The translations under genes were made by a program, and so were the position numbers. Below the pieces are notes generated by a model. It was given only the letters and a program-made list of their open reading frames with translations, ran no database searches and was not told the origin of the DNA. From Actinomycetota bacterium (GTDB taxonomy: Bacteria; Actinomycetota; Acidimicrobiia; Acidimicrobiales; Ilumatobacteraceae), in assembly GCA_009701715.1 (NCBI GenBank), contig WLJO01000014.1:1-53219 (forward strand): a DNA stretch of 53,219 nt, in the 5' to 3' direction. Every line of letters starts with the position of its first letter. Within the stretch, counting starts at the first letter, position 1. Below are positions 16,138 to 23,910 of this stretch, piece after piece.

Positions 16138-17829
16138 ATGCCTGTGAACCCCGCCGCCACCTTCTGCGCAACCCTCGTCGACGAATGGGTGGTTGCCGGC
16201 GTTTCGGCCGCCATGGTGGCGCCCGGATCCCGCTCCACCCCTATGGCGCTCGCACTTGCCAACCATCCCGGTATCCAGGTGGAGATCTTCCACGACGAGC
16301 GCTCGGCGTCATTCGCCGCTCTCGGTCATGGACTGGCGACGGGAAGGCCGGCGGTAGTTCTCTGCTCGTCGGGCACAGCCGGCACGCACTTCCACGCCGC
16401 CGTCGTCGAGGCGGACCTCTCGAGCGTGCCGATGATCGTCCTCACCGCGGACCGCCCGCCCGAACTGCTCGACGTGGGTGCCGCCCAGACCATCGACCAG
16501 ACCCACCTGTTCGGCCGCTCGGTGCGGTGGTTCCACGCCCCGGGCGTGCCGGATGACGACACCGCCCGGACGTGGCGATCGCTGGCGCGACGTACCTATC
16601 GGTCGAGTGTCGACACCCGACCAGGCCCGGTACACCTGAATCTCGCGTTCCGTGAGCCACTCGTTGGGGATCCGGGCCCATTGCCCCCGGGCGAGCCTCA
16701 GGCACTCGTCACCTCGGCGCCGTCGTTCGCTCCTGGTGCGCTGGATGCACTCGTACCGCTGCTGGACCGTCAGCGCGGTGTGATCGTGGTGGGTCGCACA
16801 GCCGGTGGTGCAGAGAGCGACTCGGACGCGGTGGAGGCGCTGAGCAGCGCAACGGGTTGGCCCGTGCTTGCCGATCCCCGCTCGGGCTGCAGGCATCTGC
16901 ACGCCGCGGTACGTACGGCGGACTCCCTCCTGCGCCACGACGGGTTCGCCCGCGATCATGCCCCCGAGGTGGTGCTTCACATCGGCGAGCCGTGGGCATC
17001 CCGCGTTGTCAACGAGTGGCTCACCTCGTCGGGGGCCTTCCACGTTCACCTGTCCGCGATCCCCAGACCTGTCGATCCGGGCCACGTGATGAGTCAATGG
17101 GTAACCGCCCCGGTCGGGCCCGTCTGCCGCTGGCTAGCGGACCGTCTGCGGGGTGCTTCGGGCACGACCTGGGCGGCTCGGTGGCGGCGCAACGAGATGT
17201 TCGCCCGTGAGGCGATTGATGCATCGATCCTCGGGATGGGGGTGCTCACCGAACCCGCCGTTGCCCAGACGGTGTGCAGGTCGATCGGTGAAGGCGCTGT
17301 ACCGATCAATCTGGTGCTCTCGTCGTCCATGCCGATCCGTGACGTGGAGTGGTACGCGCCGATCGACCGCCTCGCGAAGGTTTATGCCAACCGCGGGGCC
17401 AACGGCATCGACGGTGTGCTCGCCTCCGCGATCGGCGTGGCGCTCGCGGCCGGGCCAACGGTGCTGCTGATCGGCGACGTTGCGTTTCTCCACGACGCCA
17501 GTTCGCTCACGGCTCTGAGAAACCGGGACGTTGACCTCCGCATCGTTGTCGTGGACAACGACGGCGGTGGGATTTTCTCGTTCCTCTCACAGGCAGCGAT
17601 CGTTGGGGCCGAGCTCTTCGAGCAACTGTTCGGCACCCCACACGGGACCGACCTGCTCGCCCTGTGCTCTGCACACGGCATCGCCGCGAGCGCGGTCAAC
17701 GACGTCGACGGCCTGTTGCTGGCCCTTGGCCGACCGGGAACCTCGGTCACACTTGTTCGGTCCGAGCGGGCGTCAAATGTTGCCGCTCATCAGCGCATCA
17801 ATCGAGCGGTCCACGACGCACTCGACTGA
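16138..17829 (+). CDS. menD: 2-Succinyl-5-enolpyruvyl-6-hydroxy-3-cyclohexene-1-carboxylate synthase
   Basis: MenD is the thiamine-diphosphate enzyme that joins isochorismate and 2-oxoglutarate in the committed step of menaquinone synthesis. The 563-residue protein has the N-terminal APGSRSTP and FHDERSASFAALG, where E54 is the ThDP-activating glutamate. SSGTAGTHFHAAVVEA is the family-specific segment. The C-terminal ThDP/Mg motif runs from GDVAFLHD to DNDGGGIFSFL. ATG 16138 is the start. The isochorismate synthase (menF) that would supply it is not in the window. Confidence 0.95.
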   Translation: MPVNPAATFCATLVDEWVVAGVSAAMVAPGSRSTPMALALANHPGIQVEIFHDERSASFAALGHGLATGRPAVVLCSSGTAGTHFHAAVVEADLSSVPMIVLTADRPPELLDVGAAQTIDQTHLFGRSVRWFHAPGVPDDDTARTWRSLARRTYRSSVDTRPGPVHLNLAFREPLVGDPGPLPPGEPQALVTSAPSFAPGALDALVPLLDRQRGVIVVGRTAGGAESDSDAVEALSSATGWPVLADPRSGCRHLHAAVRTADSLLRHDGFARDHAPEVVLHIGEPWASRVVNEWLTSSGAFHVHLSAIPRPVDPGHVMSQWVTAPVGPVCRWLADRLRGASGTTWAARWRRNEMFAREAIDASILGMGVLTEPAVAQTVCRSIGEGAVPINLVLSSSMPIRDVEWYAPIDRLAKVYANRGANGIDGVLASAIGVALAAGPTVLLIGDVAFLHDASSLTALRNRDVDLRIVVVDNDGGGIFSFLSQAAIVGAELFEQLFGTPHGTDLLALCSAHGIAASAVNDVDGLLLALGRPGTSVTLVRSERASNVAAHQRINRAVHDALD

Positions 17830-17832
17830 CGG

Positions 17833-18660
17833 CTATCTGGAGGCGCTCCCGCCGACCTCGTCCCGGAACTGCACGGCAAGCCGGGGTGTCGCGAGATTGT
17901 CGGGCGTGTGGATGAAGACGTACGGGCTCAGCCCCTCGGCAAGCCATCGCCTGCAGACGTCTGCCCACGGCGCCCAGAAGGCCGGGTGTGCGCTCGGGTC
18001 AGTTTGGCCGATGAACCGGACGATCGGTGAGCGCCCGGTCGCAACAGGGCGCACCGGCAGGTTCGGCTTGCTGCGGATCTCGTCGCGCTCCTGCGGCGTC
18101 AGTGACGGCCCCGCATGCACGCACCGCGCATCCATGATGACCCGGTTGATCGCGAGCCTGCGGAGCATCTCGTCGAGCGGTTGTTCGTAGCGCCCACCGA
18201 CGAAGAAGTCGCGATGGCGAACCTCGAGAGCCCACTCCCGATCGCTCGGCAGGCCGGCGAGGAAGTCATGCAACACCCCGAGGTCTTCCGGGCCGAACGA
18301 TGCGGGAAGCTGCACGAAGGTTGGACCGAGCCGGTCGGCGAGGGGCTCGAACCGCTCGATGAACTCGGCAACCTCCCGGCCCGCGTCCCGGAGCCGAAGC
18401 TCGTGCGTGATGCGCTTGGGCATCTTCAGCACGAAACGGAAGTTCTCTGGTACCTGCTCGGCCCACCGGGCGACGGAGCGGGCCTCGGGGAGCGCGTAGA
18501 ACGTCGTGTTGCCCTCCACGGTGTCGAAGGAGCGTGCGTACTCACCGAGGAGCCGGTTCTGCGGGGTGCCCCGCGGGTACAGCGTGCCGATCCACGGCTT
18601 GAACGCCCACATCGGGCAACCGACCCGGAGCGTCGGTGCAGCATGTTCGGCCGTCTGCAT
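17833..18660 (-). CDS. DUF72 domain-containing protein
   Basis: DUF72 proteins have a TIM-barrel fold and unknown function. The 275-residue protein has the typical opening GCPMWAFKPWIGTLYP, then FDTVEGNTTFYALP, FRFVLKMPKRITHEL, FVQLPASFGPED and the WALEVRH strand. Start is ATG 18660, giving a normal length. It is convergent with menD (3-nt gap) and divergent from the ProA-like gene. No partner for it can be inferred from the context. Confidence 0.9.
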   Translation of the reverse strand: MQTAEHAAPTLRVGCPMWAFKPWIGTLYPRGTPQNRLLGEYARSFDTVEGNTTFYALPEARSVARWAEQVPENFRFVLKMPKRITHELRLRDAGREVAEFIERFEPLADRLGPTFVQLPASFGPEDLGVLHDFLAGLPSDREWALEVRHRDFFVGGRYEQPLDEMLRRLAINRVIMDARCVHAGPSLTPQERDEIRSKPNLPVRPVATGRSPIVRFIGQTDPSAHPAFWAPWADVCRRWLAEGLSPYVFIHTPDNLATPRLAVQFRDEVGGSASR

Positions 18661-18697
18661 CCCCCGATGATGCCTCTTGGCGCCCCGGAACGGCAGA

Positions 18698-20209
18698 ATG
18701 CCCAGCGTGAGTGATCGCTTGGAACGTCTCGAACCCGGCCAACCGGTGCTGTTCGCCGGGAACCGTGTTGCCACCGTTGGACCGGATTTGGCGGCGGCAT
18801 TCGTGCCCGGCGACCGAGTGGTCGTGGTGCAGACCTCCGGGGATCTGCTGCACATACCTGCGGCGGAATACGAACGGGTCGAGGCGGCTGTCCTGCGGGC
18901 TCACGATGCGTTCGCCGGACTCGGGGGAGTGCCGGATGCGGCCATCAGTGCGTTCTTCGAGGAGTTCGCCCGTCGTCTCGAGGACGATGTGTCGTTCGCC
19001 CCGATCCTGCGGGCCAACGAGGCCGACGTGGAGGCTGCACGAGCGAAGGGGCGGTCCACGACCCGTCTCGTGCTGTCGCCGAAGATGCGAGCCGACATGG
19101 TTGGGGGGTTGCGGACGTGGCGCGACTTCCCGGTGAGTCGCGACGCTCTGGTCGACGCTGTTCAGCACGACGGTTGGACCGCCGAGGTCCGTCGGGCTCC
19201 ACTCGGTGTAATCGGCTTCGTCTTCGAGGGTCGTCCGAACGTCTTCGCCGACGCCACCGGCGTGATCCGTACCGGCAACACCGTGGTGTTCCGGATCGGG
19301 AGCGATGCGTTGGGTACCGCGCGGTCGATCGTCGAGCACGCGCTCGCGCCGGCCCTCGTCCATGCGGGCCTCCCGCCCGGGTCGGCCGTCCTCGTTGACT
19401 CCCCCTCCCGCGCGAGCGGGTGGGCATTGTTCGACCAGCGCCGGCTCGCCCTTGCTGTGGCTCGTGGGTCTGGAACCGCTGTGGATCAGCTGGGGGCGGT
19501 AGCCCGTCAGGCAGGCGTGCCGGTCAGCCTGCACGGCACGGGCGGTGCGTGGATCGTTGCCGGCGAGCGCGCCGACGGGGACGACCTGTTCCAGGCGGTG
19601 TACCACTCGCTGGACCGCAAGGTGTGCAACACGGTCAACGTCATCTGCGTGCCCAGATCAAGGGCCGCGGAGCTAGTGCCGCAGGTGCTCCTCGCAACGA
19701 CTTCGGCAGGAGAGCGCCGCAACACCGTCACCAAGCTGCACATCACCGACAGCGCAGCACCCTTTGTCGACGCGCAGTTGTTCCACTCACAGGTGGAGGT
19801 GCGCCGCGCCGAGGGCGCAGTGCTGGAGCCGCACGCCGAGCCCATCGCGATCGAGGCACTGGGGATCGAATGGGAGTGGGAGGACACCCCCGAGGTCTCG
19901 CTGTGCGTCGTGGACACGGTTGCCGACGCGGTACGCCTCTTCAACACCTACAGCCCGCGCCTCGTTGCGTCGATGATCTCGAAGGACGTCACAGAGCAAG
20001 AACAATTCTGGTCCACCATCAACTCACCGTTCGTCGGCAACGGCTTCACCCGTTGGGTTGACGGTCAGTTCGCGCTGGACAAGCCTGAACTCGGGCTGTC
20101 GAACTGGGAGAACGGCCGATTGTTTGCTCGAAGTGGTGTGCTTGGGGGCGACTCGGCGTTCACGCTGCGGATCCGGGCCGTGCAGGACAGCCCGCACATC
20201 CACCGCTGA
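18698..20209 (+). CDS. ProA-like aldehyde dehydrogenase (glutamate-5-semialdehyde dehydrogenase family), long form
   Basis: ProA reduces glutamyl-5-phosphate to the semialdehyde in proline synthesis. This 503-residue protein shows ProA-type motifs: APLGVIGFVFEGRPNV for cofactor binding, then KVCNTVNVICVP with the catalytic cysteine at C310, RRNTVTKLH, and SPFVGNGFTRWVDGQFAL near the end. It is about 80-90 residues longer than standard ProA (~420) because of an N-terminal segment with strands such as GDRVVVVQTSGDLLHIP. Residue divergence, the extra domain and the absence of proB nearby make a different aldehyde substrate possible. Start is ATG 18698 or GTG 18707. Confidence 0.7.
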   Translation: MPSVSDRLERLEPGQPVLFAGNRVATVGPDLAAAFVPGDRVVVVQTSGDLLHIPAAEYERVEAAVLRAHDAFAGLGGVPDAAISAFFEEFARRLEDDVSFAPILRANEADVEAARAKGRSTTRLVLSPKMRADMVGGLRTWRDFPVSRDALVDAVQHDGWTAEVRRAPLGVIGFVFEGRPNVFADATGVIRTGNTVVFRIGSDALGTARSIVEHALAPALVHAGLPPGSAVLVDSPSRASGWALFDQRRLALAVARGSGTAVDQLGAVARQAGVPVSLHGTGGAWIVAGERADGDDLFQAVYHSLDRKVCNTVNVICVPRSRAAELVPQVLLATTSAGERRNTVTKLHITDSAAPFVDAQLFHSQVEVRRAEGAVLEPHAEPIAIEALGIEWEWEDTPEVSLCVVDTVADAVRLFNTYSPRLVASMISKDVTEQEQFWSTINSPFVGNGFTRWVDGQFALDKPELGLSNWENGRLFARSGVLGGDSAFTLRIRAVQDSPHIHR

Positions 20210-20941
20210 TTACTCCACGAGATCCGACGCCGGCAGGTCCATGTGGGCAATGCCGGGAAGGTAGCGGTCGAGGTCGCCCTGCCACGGGTAGGCACGCAAC
20301 TGTGCGAGGGAGCGGCGCGAGCCAAGCAGTCGCGTGAGTTCCCACGTGCCGCTCGGGTGGTCCCCCAGATCGAGTGTCAGGCCGACATCGCCCGTGCCGC
20401 AGAGCCACTCCTCGCCGTCCGCGAGGAACCGTGCGGCGCCGAGACTGTGGGCAACCAGGTCCCGGTCGAGGATCTGGCGCGCCTCGATGAGCATGCAGGC
20501 GTGCACGCCGCGGGAGGTGCGGTCCCCCTCGATCCCGAGTGCACCGCAGATGTCGTGCTCGTGGGCAACCACGTCGAGGACGAGGCCGGAGAAACCCCGG
20601 GGGTGCTTGGCGATGAGGGTCTCGAAACGGGGTGAGTACTCGTCCCATTCGTCGAGGAGGGACCCGAGGCTGCGGTCTGCACGCTCGGCAACCTGACGGT
20701 CCACCCATGCCTGCGTGTCCGCTCCTGGATTGTTCCGCTCCACGAGGTCACGGCAGATCCCGGCGAGGTGCGAGCAGATGTTCGTCAGCGTCCAGTCGGG
20801 GCAGGCGGGGATCGTCACGCTGGCAATCGACTGAGCCGTTGTCGGGTTGGAGACGGCCGCCTCCACGATGGACCGAATCCGCTGGCGCGACTCCCCGTAC
20901 TCGTTGGCGTATTCCTCGGGCGTGAGATCGACAGTGCTCAT
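20210..20941 (-). CDS. Mycothiol-dependent maleylpyruvate isomerase-family protein
   Basis: Members carry a DinB-like four-helix bundle with a metal site and often use mycothiol, the actinobacterial thiol. The 243-residue protein has ACPDWTLTNICSHLAGI (metal-binding His) and DVVAHEHDICGALG (Glu and His ligands), then a C-terminal SCP2-like half containing the DLGDHPSGTWELTRLLGSR region. Such genes are usually named maleylpyruvate isomerase family, although few act on maleylpyruvate. It is convergent with the ProA-like gene without a gap. panC ends on the same strand's 5' side, 12 nt away. Confidence 0.85.
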   Translation of the reverse strand: MSTVDLTPEEYANEYGESRQRIRSIVEAAVSNPTTAQSIASVTIPACPDWTLTNICSHLAGICRDLVERNNPGADTQAWVDRQVAERADRSLGSLLDEWDEYSPRFETLIAKHPRGFSGLVLDVVAHEHDICGALGIEGDRTSRGVHACMLIEARQILDRDLVAHSLGAARFLADGEEWLCGTGDVGLTLDLGDHPSGTWELTRLLGSRRSLAQLRAYPWQGDLDRYLPGIAHMDLPASDLVE

Positions 20942-20953
20942 GTCGACACTTTG

Positions 20954-21829
20954 CTACATCCCGGTGCTGGCTGTCGTGTCGGTAGCGGGATGCAGGAGCA
21001 TGTTGTCGATGATGCGGACGTCGGAGAACCACACGGCAGCAGCGATCACTGCCTCCCGGTCGATGACCGGGATCGGCTCGAGCGTGGCGGCGTCGAACAC
21101 CCGCACGTACTCCACGCGGCCGAGCGGCTCGCCAGCAAGGACACGGAGTGCGGTGCGCTCGAGTGCCTGCGCATTGGTCTCGCCGGTGGCCAGGGCCTCC
21201 ACCGCGGAGCGAAGTGCATCGGGGACGGCCACCGAGGCCCGGCGGTCCTCGAGGCTGAGCCTGCGGTTTCGGCTCGACAGCGCGAGGCCGTCGGGTTCGC
21301 GAACGGTCGGCACACTGATGATGTCGATGCCCATGTCCAGATCGATCGCCATGCGCCGGATCACGGCGAGCTGCTGGAAGTCCTTCTGGCCGAACAGCGC
21401 GACGTCTGGTCGCACTGCGCCGAATAGCTTTGCGACAACCGTGGTCACGCCGCGGAAGTGGCCCGGACGCATGGCCCCCTCCATCGGGACGGCGAGCGAG
21501 CCCGGGTCCACGTGGGTCTCGAAGCCGACTGGGTACATAGCGGCTGCGGTCGGCGCGTAGACCGCATCGACCTGAACTCTGTCGCAGAGCGCGAGGTCTT
21601 CGTCCATCGGTCGCGGGTAGGTGTCGAAGTCCTCGCGGCTGTTGAACTGCAACGGGTTCACGAAGATCGAGGCGACCACAACGTCGGCGTACGAGCGAGC
21701 AGTCTGCATGAGGTGCAGGTGTCCCTCGTGCAATGCACCCATGGTGGGCACGAAGGCGATGCGCCGGCCCGACGCGTGTTGCGAGCGAGCCCATTGCTGC
21801 ATGGCCGCGGGTGTAGCGAGCGTGATCAT
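20954..21829 (-). CDS. panC: Pantoate-beta-alanine ligase
   Basis: PanC condenses pantoate and beta-alanine with ATP to form pantothenate, the precursor of CoA. The 291-residue protein has FVPTMGALHEGHLHLM (HIGH-like nucleotidyltransferase motif), FVNPLQF, GHFRGVTTVVAKLF, LFGQKDFQQLAVI and LSSRNRRLS (KMSKS-like), all in order. Start is ATG 21829 (MITLATPAAM); the longer frame upstream would overlap panB. It is 19 nt downstream of panB on the same strand, so the two form a panBC operon. panD is not in the window. Confidence 0.96.
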   Translation of the reverse strand: MITLATPAAMQQWARSQHASGRRIAFVPTMGALHEGHLHLMQTARSYADVVVASIFVNPLQFNSREDFDTYPRPMDEDLALCDRVQVDAVYAPTAAAMYPVGFETHVDPGSLAVPMEGAMRPGHFRGVTTVVAKLFGAVRPDVALFGQKDFQQLAVIRRMAIDLDMGIDIISVPTVREPDGLALSSRNRRLSLEDRRASVAVPDALRSAVEALATGETNAQALERTALRVLAGEPLGRVEYVRVFDAATLEPIPVIDREAVIAAAVWFSDVRIIDNMLLHPATDTTASTGM

Positions 21830-21848
21830 CGCGGGGCTTCGCGCAAGG

Positions 21849-22676
21849 TCAGTGGAAGGAGTGCGTGTCGTCGGGCCAGACGCCCGACTGCACATCGGCG
21901 ACGTATGCCGAGGTGGCGTCGAGCACCTGTTGACGGAGGTCTGCGTAGGCCTTGGCGAACTTGTAGCGGTGTGCACTCAGCCCGAGGACGTCGTGGAGCA
22001 CCAGCACCTGACCGTCGCAATCGGGACCTGCACCGATGCCGATGGTGGGGATTGACACCTTTGCGGTGATCTCCTTCGCGAGGTCCCGAGGTACACCCTC
22101 GATCACGAGGGCGAACGCACCGGCCCGCTCGACGGCGACGGCGTCATCCAGCAGGCGCTCGCGACCGCCGGCCTCGTAACCAGCGCTGCGTCCCTGCACC
22201 TTGTGCCCACCCATGCGGTGGACACTCTGCGGGGTGAGACCGATGTGGCCGACAACGGGGATATCGACTCGCGAGATCGCCTCGATGGTGTCGGCCATGT
22301 GCGTGCCGCCCTCGAGCTTGACGCACTCTGCGCCTCGCTTCATGAGCACGATCGAGCTCTCGACAGCCTGTTGGGGGCTGACCTGGTACGAGCCGAATGG
22401 GAGATCACCGACGACGAGGGCCGAGGGGCGTGTGCGGGCAACGATCTCCACGTGGTACGCCATGTCGGCGAGCCCTACCGGAAGGGTGTTCTCGACGCCC
22501 TGTACCACCATTCCTACCGAGTCGCCGACGAGGATCATGTCCACACCGGCCTCATCGACGAGTCGTGCGAACGTTGCGTCATAGGCCGTGATCATGGAGA
22601 TCTTCTCGCCGGTCTGCTTTCGGCGCATGATCGCTGGAACGGTGATCTTGGGTCGGTTCGTGGGGAGTGTGCTCAT
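21849..22676 (-). CDS. panB: 3-Methyl-2-oxobutanoate hydroxymethyltransferase
   Basis: PanB transfers a hydroxymethyl group from 5,10-methylene-THF to 2-oxoisovalerate, giving ketopantoate. The 275-residue TIM-barrel protein shows MITAYDATFARLVDEAGVDMILVGDSVGMVVQG (metal site in the VGDSVG segment), GDLPFGSYQ, CVKLEGG, HIGLTPQSVHRMGG and IGIGAGPDCDGQVLVLHD, all standard. Start is ATG 22676. An inverted repeat sits just upstream (22688-22711), with a candidate promoter behind it. It leads the panBC pair. Confidence 0.96.
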   Translation of the reverse strand: MSTLPTNRPKITVPAIMRRKQTGEKISMITAYDATFARLVDEAGVDMILVGDSVGMVVQGVENTLPVGLADMAYHVEIVARTRPSALVVGDLPFGSYQVSPQQAVESSIVLMKRGAECVKLEGGTHMADTIEAISRVDIPVVGHIGLTPQSVHRMGGHKVQGRSAGYEAGGRERLLDDAVAVERAGAFALVIEGVPRDLAKEITAKVSIPTIGIGAGPDCDGQVLVLHDVLGLSAHRYKFAKAYADLRQQVLDATSAYVADVQSGVWPDDTHSFH

Positions 22677-22687
22677 AGTTCACCCAG

Positions 22688-22711
22688 CACTGCCTCTGGA
22701 CTCAGGCAGTG
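22688..22711. promoter_or_regulatory. Inverted repeat immediately upstream of panB
   Basis: CACTGCCT (22688-22695) and AGGCAGTG (22704-22711) form a perfect 8-bp inverted repeat with an 8-nt loop. On the minus strand it ends 11 nt before the panB ATG, in the expected 5' leader. It could be a repressor site, an RNA hairpin limiting translation, or the terminator of the peptidase gene upstream (no T-tract follows). Confidence 0.5.
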
Positions 22712-22724
22712 TCCTCCCCCAAAC

Positions 22725-22753
22725 CATATGGCGCCGGGGTGCGGTTTGTACAA
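22725..22753 (-). promoter_or_regulatory. Candidate promoter for panB
   Basis: On the minus strand TTGTAC (22753-22748) and CATATG (22730-22725) are separated by 17 nt. The first matches a -35 box at four of six positions, and the second is a weak -10. The site lies in the 88-nt gap between the peptidase stop and panB, upstream of the inverted repeat. This is a pattern match only. Confidence 0.25.
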
Positions 22754-22764
22754 GGAGAAAACTT

Positions 22765-23895
22765 CTATGGGGTGATGAACGCCGTGGGACAGATGTCTCG
22801 GTACGAGGGGAATGCCCCGGCTCCCCGGGCAGCCAGCAGCGCGTCGAGGCACGCCGCAGCAAAAACGTCGGCACCGCCGACGAGCAATCGGTTGAGGAAC
22901 TCGGCGCGGCTCCCCGGCCCCGCAAGCGTCCTGCCGGTCTGGCGCCCCGGTGCAGGCGCGACCGCCCGCGAGCCCGTCGAGAGCGCAAAGACGGTGTCGC
23001 CGTCGACCATGAGGTGGCTCGGGTTGGCGACCCGTGCGAGCCCGTCGTGGGCAACCTGGGCAAGCTTGGTGCACTCGGCCTTGGTGAGGTCCGCGTTGGT
23101 CGCAACCACCCCGATTGTCGTGTTGAGCGCGGACGACGTCTCTGGCGCCCCGGAAGCCTCACCGGCGGTGCCGATACCGAACCCGGCGAGCCGCACGGCG
23201 AGTACCTCGCGCAGGCGTCTGCGGTCCTCCCGGTCCGGACGGCGGAGCCCGAACTCGCCGGCCTTGCCGTGCACCAGCCAGGGGAGGCCCGATTCGGGGT
23301 TCAACAGCGACCCGGCAGCGTTGACCACTGCGAGCGCCGCGACGTAGACCGGCTGAACAGAAGGATCGTCGGAGGCTGGCGGCAGCTCGATCAACCGCAA
23401 CGCATTGCCGAGTCCGCCTTTGAGGCCACACGTCACAGCCCCGGTGCCGGCGCCCACGTTGCCCGACCGAACGGGTCGACGCGAAGCCGTTGCGGTTGCC
23501 TGGTACCCGAACTCGGCGGTGGGGTGGTTGGCGAACGTTCCGCCTCGGCCGAGGTCGAAGATGATGGCCGAGGGCACGATCGGTACGACCTCGTGCGGTG
23601 CGACCCCGATCTGGAGCCCCACGCCGAGCTCCGCGCAGCGGCGCATCACCCCGTCAGCTGCTGCCAGCCCGAAGGCACTACCTCCGCTCAGGCAGATTGC
23701 ATGGACCTGTTGAACAAGGTTCTCGGGACGCAGGAGTTCGGTCTCACGGGTTCCGGGACCCCCGCCGCGGATATCGACGCCGGCCGTGACGCCCCGGGGT
23801 GCGAACACGACCGTGGTTCCCGTGAGCCATCCGCGACCGACCCGTTGGTGATGCCCGACCCGGATTCCCTCGAGTGCGGTGAGCGAAGCGTTCAT
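22765..23895 (-). CDS. P1-family (S58/DmpA-NylC-like) peptidase
   Basis: These are N-terminal-nucleophile hydrolases that self-cleave into two chains; members include the aminopeptidase DmpA and the nylon-oligomer hydrolase NylC. The 376-residue protein has VGHHQRVGRGWLTGTTVV, AICLSGGSAFGLAAADGV, GNVGAGTGAVTCGLKGG and VAALAVVNAAGS, in family order. The likely self-cleavage point is Asn258-Thr259 in ALNTTIGVVATNADL, by analogy to the Asn-Thr site of NylC; this is inference. The protein has no signal peptide. It lies 15 nt downstream of the carboxylesterase, with which it is probably co-transcribed. Confidence 0.85.
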   Translation of the reverse strand: MNASLTALEGIRVGHHQRVGRGWLTGTTVVFAPRGVTAGVDIRGGGPGTRETELLRPENLVQQVHAICLSGGSAFGLAAADGVMRRCAELGVGLQIGVAPHEVVPIVPSAIIFDLGRGGTFANHPTAEFGYQATATASRRPVRSGNVGAGTGAVTCGLKGGLGNALRLIELPPASDDPSVQPVYVAALAVVNAAGSLLNPESGLPWLVHGKAGEFGLRRPDREDRRRLREVLAVRLAGFGIGTAGEASGAPETSSALNTTIGVVATNADLTKAECTKLAQVAHDGLARVANPSHLMVDGDTVFALSTGSRAVAPAPGRQTGRTLAGPGSRAEFLNRLLVGGADVFAAACLDALLAARGAGAFPSYRDICPTAFITP

Positions 23896-23910
23896 CCGGT
23901 GCGGGCGCGC

